From Symbiodinium natans (Eukaryota; Sar; Dinophyceae; Suessiales; Symbiodiniaceae): DNA of 64,000 nucleotides. The stretch is taken from assembly GCA_905221605.1 (NCBI GenBank), contig CAJNDS010002279.1, forward strand, positions 600,586 through 664,585, read 5' to 3'. This document shows positions 29,277 through 37,910 of the stretch, piece after piece (positions within the stretch are counted from its first letter, which is position 1; every line of letters begins with the position of its first letter). The notes beneath the pieces were generated by a model. It had not been told where the DNA came from, did no database searches, and worked only from the letters and a program-made list of their open reading frames with translations. The translations under genes were made by a program, and so were the position numbers.

Positions 29277-30209
29277 ATGAGTTTAAGCAAGGAAGAAATA
29301 TTAAGCAATATATATTATGACTTAGAACGTGGTTATGGTAGCATTCAGAGTTTATACAAGGAAGCTAACAAAGATGGCGCAGGTGTGAGTCTTCAATTTG
29401 TTAAAGATTGGGTTAAAAAGCAACCTAACAAGCAAAAGCAAGGATACAAAAATTTTAATAGCTATTCTGCACCTTTTAGCAGATTTGAATTTCAGATTGA
29501 TATTATGGATATGCAAAGCTTAATGAGAGACACAGGAACAAAAGATAAATTGAGATATGCCCTTTTATGTATTGATATATTTAGCAAAAAAGTTCATGTC
29601 GTCCCATTAAAAAGTAAAGATGGTGTTGATGTATATGATGCGGTTTTAGAGTGTTTCAAAACGTTAGGGCATCCGATGAGTATTTATTCAGACGATGAAG
29701 GTAGCTTCAATTCTAAAAAACTTCAAGATTATTTTAAAGGCGAAGGTATTAACCATATAGTAACATTGACACACGCTAACGTAGCCGAGAGAGCAATAAG
29801 AACCTTTAAGAAAATGATAGGAGACAGAGCCGAATTTACTAAACAAAGTTGGTCTGAAATGTTGAAACCAGTATTAAAGAAATATAATAATATGATGGTT
29901 CATTCGAGCACAGGATTTACACCGAATAAAGCACACGAAGACGACAACGAAGTAAATGTAAAGGCTAATTTAGTGTTGAAAGAAAAATATTTAAGAAATT
30001 ATCCTAAAATAGAAGAAGGGGATAAAGTCAAAATATACGACAAAGGAAAAGGAAATTATAGTTCGAGGAAGGAGACCCGTAGTCGGTGGCATCCACAAAT
30101 TTATACAGTTGCCAAAGTAGATAGAGATACCACATTAAATAAGTTCTATATTTTAGAAGGTAAAACTAAACAGTATAATAGGCATGAACTATTATTAGTG
30201 AATGAATAA
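29277..30209 (+). CDS. Retroviral-type (RVE/DDE) integrase
   Basis: 310 aa from the ATG at 29277, chosen because the open frame upstream has no ATG in a good context and overlaps the divergent gene's start. An N-terminal helical domain is followed by the catalytic core: QIDIMDM (D75), YSDDEGSF (D140) and NVAERAIRTFKK (E171), giving a D, D-x30-E arrangement. IDIFSKKVHVVPLKSK is the typical Polinton strand. The C-terminal part (GDKVKIYDKGKG onward) looks like the SH3/chromo-like DNA-binding tail. It inserts the linear viral DNA through its inverted-repeat ends. Intact, so possibly active. Confidence 0.93.
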   Translation: MSLSKEEILSNIYYDLERGYGSIQSLYKEANKDGAGVSLQFVKDWVKKQPNKQKQGYKNFNSYSAPFSRFEFQIDIMDMQSLMRDTGTKDKLRYALLCIDIFSKKVHVVPLKSKDGVDVYDAVLECFKTLGHPMSIYSDDEGSFNSKKLQDYFKGEGINHIVTLTHANVAERAIRTFKKMIGDRAEFTKQSWSEMLKPVLKKYNNMMVHSSTGFTPNKAHEDDNEVNVKANLVLKEKYLRNYPKIEEGDKVKIYDKGKGNYSSRKETRSRWHPQIYTVAKVDRDTTLNKFYILEGKTKQYNRHELLLVNE

Positions 30210-30214
30210 AACAT

Positions 30215-30226
30215 CTTAAAGACAAG
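30215..30226 (+). promoter_or_regulatory. Early-type motif CTTAAAGACAAG
   Basis: Lies 21 nt before the ATG at 30248, matching the distance at other early-type genes, and overlaps the end of the integrase spacer. Confidence 0.6.
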
Positions 30227-30247
30227 AAAAGAATGATAAGTAGAGAT

Positions 30248-30865
30248 ATGACAAGATATGAGAACGGTAAAATTTATAAAATAGTTGATAATGGCTATAA
30301 CATGTGTTATATTGGTAGCACTTGCGAAAGTTTAAGTCAAAGAATGGCAAGACATAGACATCATTATAATTCATATTTGAAGGGAAACCATGGAAAAACA
30401 CGTTCGTTCGATATATTTGACACTTATGACATTTTAAATTGTAAAATAGAATTAGTGGAGAATTATCCATGTAATAGCAAAGATGAGTTACTACGACGAG
30501 AAGGTTTTCACATACAAAATACTGAGTGTATTAACAAACATATAGCAGGAAGAACACAACAAGAATTCAGAGATGCTACAAAGGAACATAAACGTGAAAC
30601 AGACAAAGCTTATAGAGAAAACAACAAGGAGAAGCTTAAAGCATACAGAGAGGAGCGAAAGGAACATTATCAAGAATATAATAGAAATTGGAAGCAGGAC
30701 AACAAAGAACACGTTCAGAAATACAATAGTGAGTGGCGACAGAACAACAAGCAAAAAGTGTCTGAAAAGGCAACGTGTGAGAAATGCGGGGCAATTGTAA
30801 GAAAATACGACATGAAGACACACCAACAGACTAAGAGATGTATGCAACGCGGGAAAACGGCTTAA
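30248..30865 (+). CDS. GIY-YIG nuclease with zinc finger, second copy
   Basis: 205 aa if started at the ATG at 30248, favoured because it sits 21 nt after the early-type motif; an ATG at 30233 would add five residues. The GIY-YIG core is canonical: KIYKIVDNG, then CYIGSTCESLSQRMARHR with the catalytic Arg, and a Glu in LLRREGFHIQ. The tail repeats Y-R-E-N-N-K-E-K-like units, then CEKCGAIVRKYDMKTHQQTK is a C2HC finger. It is paralogous in layout to the gene at 22454. Early expression and a role in DNA processing are plausible. Confidence 0.85.
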   Translation: MTRYENGKIYKIVDNGYNMCYIGSTCESLSQRMARHRHHYNSYLKGNHGKTRSFDIFDTYDILNCKIELVENYPCNSKDELLRREGFHIQNTECINKHIAGRTQQEFRDATKEHKRETDKAYRENNKEKLKAYREERKEHYQEYNRNWKQDNKEHVQKYNSEWRQNNKQKVSEKATCEKCGAIVRKYDMKTHQQTKRCMQRGKTA

Positions 30866-30872
30866 AGAGTAG
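30861..30872 (+). promoter_or_regulatory. Early-type motif CTTAAAGAGTAG
   Basis: 20 nt before the ATG at 30893. It is followed by GAAGCCTTATAG, also found after the motif upstream of PolB, so the two promoters share a longer block. Confidence 0.65.
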
Positions 30873-30892
30873 AAGCCTTATAGAATAATTGG

Positions 30893-31288
30893 ATGACAAG
30901 CTTTTTTGTGCATAATGGCAAAAAGTCAGTGATAGACGACGAATTATTTGATATACTATGGAATTCGGTAGAAGATGCGGGAAGCTTTACCACAGACACC
31001 GAGAAAGAAGAAGAGCCCACGCGGGAACAGAAGCGTAAGGCATTAAATGACAGTAACAACGCAAAAAATAAGGAAAACGGATATTTTAGAGACTATTTTC
31101 AAACAAAGCTTAAAGTCGGTTGGACATGTGATAGATGCGGTGCGTGTATAAGCACAAAGGCGAATAAATCCCGCCATTACCTAACTCAAAAGTGTAAGTC
31201 ACGACAGTTAGAAAAAAGACAAGACGAAGCAAGAGACAAAATTTTAAAATCAATAACGTTTGGGCATGTTCCAATGCCAATTAAATAA
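30893..31288 (+). CDS. Small zinc-finger viral protein
   Basis: 131 aa. Acidic N-terminal half, basic linker, then CDRCGACISTKANKSRHYLT with a following Cys, the same finger type as in the two GIY-YIG genes and the PolB N-terminal region. Strong early-type promoter. Could be a transcription or replication accessory factor; no family assigned. Confidence 0.7.
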   Translation: MTSFFVHNGKKSVIDDELFDILWNSVEDAGSFTTDTEKEEEPTREQKRKALNDSNNAKNKENGYFRDYFQTKLKVGWTCDRCGACISTKANKSRHYLTQKCKSRQLEKRQDEARDKILKSITFGHVPMPIK

Positions 31289-31313
31289 ATATTGATAATT
31301 GTTTTTATCAATA
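31286..31313. terminator. Hairpin between convergent early genes
   Basis: ATATTGATA and TATCAATAT form a 9-bp stem around an 8-nt loop, between the 131-aa gene stop and the PolB stop. Confidence 0.55.
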
Positions 31314-31323
31314 TCTATTTTTT

Positions 31324-34300
31324 CTACTTTATGCTAAAAAACCCATATGGCAAACTTTCTATGTTATTTATGTAATACCTTTTATTATCATAACTGCTTA
31401 GAGCTTGTTTTGTTTGTTTTATGCTATATATCTGATGATTTTTTGAACGTATGCTGTTAAATGTTACGCTGTTATCTATACATTCATTGTTTAAGGTGTC
31501 TTCGTATCTTTTATAATTGAATTCTTTCTTAACTTTATGTTTTACTATGCCTTTGCTTTTCTTTTCTTCATTCTGTTCATTATGTATCTTGAATGCATAA
31601 GATTTAGGCTTTAATCCTATGAAGCTTGTTATTATCTTGCCGTCGCATTCATCTTTGAATTTTCCTAATACCTTCTTATTTTTTGGGTCATAGCATTTAT
31701 GATTTTTATCATAGCCGCTAAAGTCCATGTGATTACTTATTTCTTGGAAGTCTTCATATATGTCTTCCGTTTTAGTATGTATAACGAAGCTGTCAGTATC
31801 TGTATATATTAATCTTACGTTGTCTTCGTATTTCTTTTTTAGAACGTCATAATAAAACGAATACATATGTAACTTAGATAAGTCTAAGATACACATACCC
31901 GCATATATAGGCTTATTTAATAATACTGTGTGTTTTAGCTTTTCAACTCCTACGAGATTTTCATTAATTATATGTCTATGTTTAAATGTAGGACTATTAA
32001 CACATTTTTGATAACGTTGAGGTGTATTAACTAATTCAAAATCTATATGTTCTCTTACGTTTTCCATTGTTTTACCGTAGCAAGCGTTATTCATTAATTT
32101 ATACATATCTTTTTCAAAATCTGATGTTGCCTGTTTTCTTTTGTTAGTGTTAAAATCAATCCATGGTTTTAGCCATGCCTTTTGTTTGAAAGATATTGTT
32201 CTCCAAACACGCTTTATTTTCAAGCCTTGTTTCAGATAATACTGTAAAATCTTAACGTGACATACATATCTATTTTTATCATATACATTTAAGATTAGCT
32301 TGTTTGTTTTCTCATCTGTAGGCTCTTTATTGTGATTATATGATTTATATATTCCCTTCTGTGTTTCCGATAACATGTCTGCGGTAACATTCATTATTTG
32401 CGGTGCTAATGGGTAATCCTTATGTTTCTCATGGACTTCGTCGGGATACTCTAAATCAACATCTACAATAAAGCCGAGAGAACCGTCAGTATAATTAATT
32501 ATTTCTTCTTCGGTTAAGGGCTTATCTTCAAATTTAATATCTTTGTATGGCAATTTTTGACACATGGCTAAACCATATAAGTTATTAGCATCTAAGTAAT
32601 TTATATATGATGATTCCTTAGATTTATCATAATCTTCACCCATGTATTTATTGTTTGCGTCTGCTTTTCTTAATGATGTTTGACACATGCCACCTCGAAG
32701 TCCTTTTTCAAACATTTTATAAATCTCTTCATCTTGAACCAGTTGTAAGCAAACACCTGTTTTTAAAAGCATCGCGTCCCAACTAAAATTAGGTAATGTG
32801 TAATAATGAGCTGGGTCTAAGCCGTAATCTTCTAAACATTTAGTTCTAAAGTTTTCAAAGACGTCTGTTAATAAAAACACATCTGTTTGCAAATATAAGT
32901 CGTGGTATTCTCCCAAGTCTTTTATGTTAAAATGGTTCCATATGTGTTTTGCTCTGTCATATTCTTTTTGTTCTATGTTCTGTTCCGTAAGCTGACTATA
33001 AAAATCTTCAATTGATGGTAGGGATGTTTCATTAAATTTCTTAAAATCTGTGAAGTAATCATATGGATAAACGCCCTTATCCGTTAATAAATCTAAATCC
33101 TCATCTGATGTTATGTATTTGCTTGTTCTGCTGAATTTGAAGTTTTCCGTCCAATTTTCGCGCTTATCATTTTCTTCATATTTTGTTAGCTTAACAAGCT
33201 TATCTAAGGAAGAAGATAAAAAACTGAACGTATCTTTAAACTCAAGCTCTTTAAGACAAAAGGTTATGAACTTTTCGCTGTTTTGTGCAATTACGTTTAT
33301 TTCGTCCTTTTCCGTGTCTAACTTATCCAAGTTGGATATAATTAAGTGCGCGTCATAATTCTTAAGATTATGAAAGAAAACTGGGATTTTGAAATCTTTA
33401 AAACAAAAATCAAGATTACATTTTAAGTGTGCTGGACCTCTATATTGTCCTGTAAAATGACAATGGTCTCTTACCTTCTTTTTTCCGTCCTTTTTGTTAT
33501 CAAAACAACCGTTACAAATATGACACCTTTTGGCTTCGTCGTATTCTTTTTGTTCTTTGTCTGTTAAGTCATTCATTGATAAGGGATGTTTTATTACATA
33601 CATGATTTCTTCCCTTATCTCATTCATGGTTTCGCAGAATTTGTTCATGCAATCTTCACCTCTGTATAAGTAAGGCTTACATTCATCGGTTATTGAATTA
33701 ACAACGTTTAACATAAAACCCGATGGTTTATGTTCCTGATATGTCCCTTTTATACCTTCATCTGTTTGTGTTGTTAAACATTCAAAATCACCGTATATAA
33801 CATATGGACATTTAAGCTTTTTATAGTGGTTCTTGAAAAATGTTTTATCCTTTTCTGGCATCTCTACGTTTTGAATGTTATTTGCCATACATCCTTTTAT
33901 AGTATGTTGCGTTAGTAAGTTTTCTTTCTGAAAGCCTTTCTGACAAAATTGACAATGAAACAGTTTTGTTTTATGTTTGTTTGTCTGAGAACTCATTAAT
34001 CTCGAATAATCCTTTATCAAAACATAATGACTTTTATCATCCTTTTCTAAGCGTAACAGATTTACATGACATGTTGGTCTTAACTTTTTTGTTATTCTGT
34101 CTGCTCTTATCTTTTGTTTATCCTCGTCTATAACATAAACATTTATTGAAATACTACCTTCATTAATCTCTTCAAAATAATCTATATCATCATTAGAAGC
34201 TGGAAAATTAACATCATCCCATTTTAAGAAAGAGTCATTGTTTTTCAACTTATTATAATGATACATTCTTTCGGGATTGTGATTTTTAAAGATATTGTAA

Positions 34301-35067
34301 AAATAACATTGAACGCAATATTTGAAACAATAATCGTCATCGTTTTTAATGTTGATACATGCCTTCTTTAATGATATCCACTTAGGTAATTCAATATAAG
34401 ACCCTGCTCTTGTAGGGTCATATTTGTCATAATGGATTGTTATTTTCATTATCTTTTTTATTGTTAATCCTGAACGTTTTAATTGTGAGTTTTCTATTTG
34501 TTCCTCAATGTCGCCCGCCATGTTGTTTATGGCTTTGTTTAAATCTTCTTCGTTTAATATGTTGTATCTTCTGCTTCTTATTGTGTGTCTTACTTCATCC
34601 TCTTCTGGATGATTAAATGCGACATCCACTTCTATTAACACTTTCATTTGTTTTTCTTTTTTCAAGTATTCGGTTAATCTTTCTTTTTGGTATTTTAAAT
34701 AAGATAAACCACGATAACCGTTCAAATTAATATTAGTAATCGAATATGTGTTCGCGTATCTTTTTAGTGCTTGTCTTTCGTCTGTGATTTTTGCTTTTCT
34801 TCTTATTGCGTATGATTTAAGGGCTTGTCTCGTTTTTGCTTGTTGTCCTGCTCTGTGTAGTATCTCATAACGTTTAAAACCTTGAGTTTTAGCAATTGAA
34901 TTCAATTTGTTGGTTAATTTTGTTGAGAAGGGTTGTTCTTTATTATATCTGTATTCATTACCATTAATCACTACTTTTTTTAATTCTTTATTACCTCTCT
35001 TCTTTATTTCACCGATATTACTACTCAAAACATACTTCATCACGTCGTTTAAACGGGGTTCTACCAT
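31324..35067 (-). CDS. polB: Protein-primed family B DNA polymerase
   Basis: 1247 aa. In order: a C2HC finger (FHCQFCQKGFQKENLLTQH, about 370-390), exonuclease motif I YGDFECLT (about 424), a CxxC...DHCHFTGQYRGPAHLKCN insertion of the kind found in Polinton polymerases (about 510-550), Exo II FHNLKNYDAHLI and Exo III YLQTDVFLLTDV. The polymerase motifs follow: A LDANNLYGLAM (about 826), B NNACYGKTMENVR (about 996) and C YTDTDSF (about 1090). All catalytic Asp residues are present. It replicates the linear genome from the inverted-repeat ends with a protein primer; the terminal protein itself is not identified, possibly the long N-terminal region. The early-type motif is 22 nt upstream. Confidence 0.95.
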   Translation of the reverse strand: MVEPRLNDVMKYVLSSNIGEIKKRGNKELKKVVINGNEYRYNKEQPFSTKLTNKLNSIAKTQGFKRYEILHRAGQQAKTRQALKSYAIRRKAKITDERQALKRYANTYSITNINLNGYRGLSYLKYQKERLTEYLKKEKQMKVLIEVDVAFNHPEEDEVRHTIRSRRYNILNEEDLNKAINNMAGDIEEQIENSQLKRSGLTIKKIMKITIHYDKYDPTRAGSYIELPKWISLKKACINIKNDDDYCFKYCVQCYFYNIFKNHNPERMYHYNKLKNNDSFLKWDDVNFPASNDDIDYFEEINEGSISINVYVIDEDKQKIRADRITKKLRPTCHVNLLRLEKDDKSHYVLIKDYSRLMSSQTNKHKTKLFHCQFCQKGFQKENLLTQHTIKGCMANNIQNVEMPEKDKTFFKNHYKKLKCPYVIYGDFECLTTQTDEGIKGTYQEHKPSGFMLNVVNSITDECKPYLYRGEDCMNKFCETMNEIREEIMYVIKHPLSMNDLTDKEQKEYDEAKRCHICNGCFDNKKDGKKKVRDHCHFTGQYRGPAHLKCNLDFCFKDFKIPVFFHNLKNYDAHLIISNLDKLDTEKDEINVIAQNSEKFITFCLKELEFKDTFSFLSSSLDKLVKLTKYEENDKRENWTENFKFSRTSKYITSDEDLDLLTDKGVYPYDYFTDFKKFNETSLPSIEDFYSQLTEQNIEQKEYDRAKHIWNHFNIKDLGEYHDLYLQTDVFLLTDVFENFRTKCLEDYGLDPAHYYTLPNFSWDAMLLKTGVCLQLVQDEEIYKMFEKGLRGGMCQTSLRKADANNKYMGEDYDKSKESSYINYLDANNLYGLAMCQKLPYKDIKFEDKPLTEEEIINYTDGSLGFIVDVDLEYPDEVHEKHKDYPLAPQIMNVTADMLSETQKGIYKSYNHNKEPTDEKTNKLILNVYDKNRYVCHVKILQYYLKQGLKIKRVWRTISFKQKAWLKPWIDFNTNKRKQATSDFEKDMYKLMNNACYGKTMENVREHIDFELVNTPQRYQKCVNSPTFKHRHIINENLVGVEKLKHTVLLNKPIYAGMCILDLSKLHMYSFYYDVLKKKYEDNVRLIYTDTDSFVIHTKTEDIYEDFQEISNHMDFSGYDKNHKCYDPKNKKVLGKFKDECDGKIITSFIGLKPKSYAFKIHNEQNEEKKSKGIVKHKVKKEFNYKRYEDTLNNECIDNSVTFNSIRSKNHQIYSIKQTKQALSSYDNKRYYINNIESLPYGFFSIK

Positions 35068-35089
35068 ATACCTATACCCTATAAGGCTT

Positions 35090-35103
35090 CAAGTCTTTAA
35101 GTC
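35090..35103 (-). promoter_or_regulatory. Early-type motif GACTTAAAGACTTG of PolB
   Basis: Read on the minus strand it lies 22 nt before the PolB ATG and is followed by GAAGCCTTATAG. Same 14-mer as at 29217-29230. Confidence 0.7.
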
Positions 35104-36097
35104 CTTTTGGGTGGTGTTTTTTCTGGGTTTGGGTGTGGTTTGGGCTGGGCTTGGCGCGGCTTGGGTGGTGCTGGTGGTCGGCGGTTAGGGCGACTGCCCG
35201 ATAAATAAAGCATACTAAAACCCTAAACACCGCCAAAAAAGGGGCATTGAATATTTTAATAAAACGAAAACAAAAGAATGTGAAATGCCCCTTTTTTAAA
35301 ACATAGTCCTAACCTAACATAAACCACAACAACCCTTCTAAACCGAAAGAACTAAACCACAACAACCCTAAAAAGACTAAACCCTAAAACTCTAAGCGCG
35401 TCCCAATGAGAGGAAGAGCCGACACTTTGGAGACTTCTGCGTCTCAATGATAGGAATAGCCGACGTTGTCCGCGTTTTTAGGGTTTAGGGGATTAGGGCT
35501 TAGGGTCTAAACCCTAAACTGAAACCCTAAACTAAAAACCCTAAACTAAAACCCTAACCCAAAGGAAGGGCGCACCGTTGCGTCGAACTCGTCGTGGTGA
35601 GTGTTCTGCATGTAGACGTCCACCTGTCATTTTCTTAGTCAAAGTTTTCTTTTCTTATTCAATATCCCTCGGGCGAAGTTGGGGATTTATGATTTTTTGG
35701 TGTAGGGTCTATGATATATTTTATTTTGTGATTTTGGGTGTATTTTATATGGGAATTTGTGGGTATTTTGGGCGAATATTGCTTTCGGGTCTTTTTTATG
35801 CATATGACTACTTGATATTTGTTATTTTGGGGTTTTGGGGGGTTTAGGATGTAGGATAGAAAGGATTCTGGGATTTGGTGATGCTTCTATTTGGGAATTT
35901 GTGGGTATTTTCGGGTGGATATTATTTTTGGGTCTGTTTTGTAAATATTGTATATCTTAGGTTTAGGGGTTTAGGGATTATAATGCAGAGCTTTGATGTG
36001 ACACCTGCTTTTTGTGTCTGCGGTCGCACATCTCAGTCCCTTGCTGTCATCAACTGCATAGACGACAACAATCCAAGCACCGTTCCCGTGTAGCGAA
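35104..36097. other. Cargo segment, non-coding part
   Basis: Composition shifts from AT-rich viral to T/G-rich with telomere-like runs (35382-35396, 35478-35560). A 13-bp inverted repeat (AAAAAAGGGGCAT/ATGCCCCTTTTTT) spans about 35233-35303. At 35751-35845 and 35893-35975 is an imperfect direct duplication beginning GGGAATTTGTGGGTATTTT. No supported gene. This is unlike the rest of the provirus and probably host-derived. Confidence 0.6.
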
Positions 36098-36463
36098 GTC
36101 CCCCTACTTTGGGCAGTAAAGTCCCCCTACTTTGGGCGGTAAAGTCCCCCTACTTTGGGCGGTAAAGTCCCCCTACTTTGGGCGGTAAAGTCCCCCTACT
36201 TTGGGCGGTAAAGTCCCCCTACTTTGGGCGGTAAAGTCCCCCTACTTTGGGCGGTAAAGTCCCCCTACTTTGGGCGGTAAAGTCCCCCTACTTTGGGCGG
36301 TAAAGTCCCCCTACTTTGGGCGGTAAAGTCCCCCTACTTTGGGCGGTAAAGTCCCCCTACTTTGGGCGGTAAAGTCCCCCTACTTTGGGCGGTAAAGTCC
36401 CCCTACTTTGGGCGGTAAAGTCCCCCTACTTTGGGCGGTAAAGTCCCCTATTTCGGGTGGTCT
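36098..36463. repeat. 23-bp minisatellite, 16 units
   Basis: Unit GTCCCCCTACTTTGGGCGGT plus AAA, 15 near-perfect copies and one degenerate last copy, with no unique spacers. It ends about 40 bp from the stop of the cargo gene. Confidence 0.97.
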
Positions 36464-36505
36464 GACTGGCAACGGTGGCGAAATCGCGTAAAGGGAACTA
36501 CGCGC

Positions 36506-37693
36506 TCAGAACGCGACACACGAAGCATCGTTGGTCTTGAAGTGCTCATCTGCCGGGGTTGAGATTTCACGTTTGATAAGCTCTTTCTTCACGTCTTCCA
36601 TGAAGCCGACAGCATTGATGACCATTTCCCCGTTCCTGAAGACGCCATAGTGGTCGATGAACATCTCGAACAGTTGGATGGTCATGTCCCCCTGCAATGC
36701 CTCGATAGCCTTGATGCAGTCACCCATTGAGCACATCTTCGGGAAGACAACGGACAAGGCTCTGTGAAGCCTCTCCTCGCTTGTGCCTCTGCGCTTGCCC
36801 TCCGAAACCTTCAGAATGTCAAGGAGCAACTGGAGGTTCTCCACCGACAACTGTTTCAATGCCAACTCGATGAGCGGGAAGTTCACGTTGGACTGCAACA
36901 ACTTTATCTCTGCCATGGACTGACGCATCTCAGTGAGGTAGGTCTGGAAGCTCTCGGGGAAGTCACACGTGGGCGTAAAGACAACCTTGTAGTCATCGTT
37001 GATTTTCTCTTTCAAAGCCGCCTTCGCAGCATCTGGTTTCAGATGCGACTTGATGGTTCGACGGAAGCCTCCTCCAACTCCGCGAATCGAAGCGTAGACC
37101 ACCGAGCCGTCCACGATACCAACCTCGCGCAAGCTTTTTCTGGCGTGGTAGGTCTCAAAGAGATTCACGTCGCCGAAGGTGAACATGATGTCCTTGCCCT
37201 GCTTCTGGGAAATCGCGGCATCCTCAAAGAAGCGGTCGCGAAGGTGACCAATGCCACGCATCAACGAAATGCTGATGGAGTATGTCCGCCCCTGAAACAC
37301 GATGTTCACCGTCACCTTTGCCTCACGGCTCTCCTTCGTCTTCGCCTTCTTCTCCTCGATTTTCTGCTCCTTCCTCTCTTTGGTCTCCTCCTTCTTAATC
37401 TCGCGAAGGTGCTTGCGAAGCTCCATGCTGACGATGGTCTGCTTTGCCTTCAACGTCTCCATCTGCTTGTCGTAGCGTTTTTTCAAGGTCTCCTTCTCAT
37501 CGAGGCTCATCTCCTTCACTGCCTTGGTGAGTGCATTCTCCTCGTCTGTGTTGAAGTCGTCGCTCTCCTCGTCGTCAGTGACATCGGGGGAAATGGTAGG
37601 AATTGGGTTCTTCTGGTCTTCTGGGTCATCACCACTGCCGCCCGCGGAAGCACTCATGGAAAGCTCGGGGACAATCTCGGACAAAGTCGCCAT
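36506..37693 (-). CDS. Cargo protein with ubiquitin-like domain, unknown function
   Basis: 395 aa from the ATG at 37693; the open frame upstream of it lacks another ATG. About residues 60-125 form a charged coiled coil (ETLKKRYDKQMETLKAKQ...). Residues about 125-205 read as a beta-grasp: VTVNIVFQGRTYSISISLMR, then DVNLFETYHARKSLREVGIV and GSVVYASIRGVGGG, ending in a Gly-rich step like a ubiquitin C-terminus. The remaining 190 residues are helical and unrecognised. Codon use is GC-rich, unlike any viral neighbour, and no TCTA or CTTAAAG motif precedes it. It looks like a captured host gene. A later host insertion into the provirus is the alternative. Confidence 0.75.
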   Translation of the reverse strand: MATLSEIVPELSMSASAGGSGDDPEDQKNPIPTISPDVTDDEESDDFNTDEENALTKAVKEMSLDEKETLKKRYDKQMETLKAKQTIVSMELRKHLREIKKEETKERKEQKIEEKKAKTKESREAKVTVNIVFQGRTYSISISLMRGIGHLRDRFFEDAAISQKQGKDIMFTFGDVNLFETYHARKSLREVGIVDGSVVYASIRGVGGGFRRTIKSHLKPDAAKAALKEKINDDYKVVFTPTCDFPESFQTYLTEMRQSMAEIKLLQSNVNFPLIELALKQLSVENLQLLLDILKVSEGKRRGTSEERLHRALSVVFPKMCSMGDCIKAIEALQGDMTIQLFEMFIDHYGVFRNGEMVINAVGFMEDVKKELIKREISTPADEHFKTNDASCVAF

Positions 37694-37910
37694 GCTCAAG
37701 TGGTAGAAGCAAAGCGAACGAAAGAATGCGGGGATTGTGCTTTGAAAGCCGAATTGCTACCATTGTAAAGCAAATGTGCTCATGCTCACGAGTTGCTTGT
37801 CAATGTCAGAACTGAAAGCATCGACTGACTGAAACGTTAAGACATGCCAGACGTGCCTCTTCGAAGTTGTTGTAGTCGTTGAGCGTCTTCTTCAAATATG
37901 AAACCTTTAC

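Noticed and set aside
36098-36463. CRISPR-like array
   Set aside because: Units are directly adjacent with no unique spacers; this is a minisatellite in eukaryotic context.
36764-37768. Long plus-strand frame of 334 codons
   Set aside because: Antisense shadow of the 395-aa cargo gene, which has better composition and predicted domains; the plus frame is His/Leu-rich without motifs.
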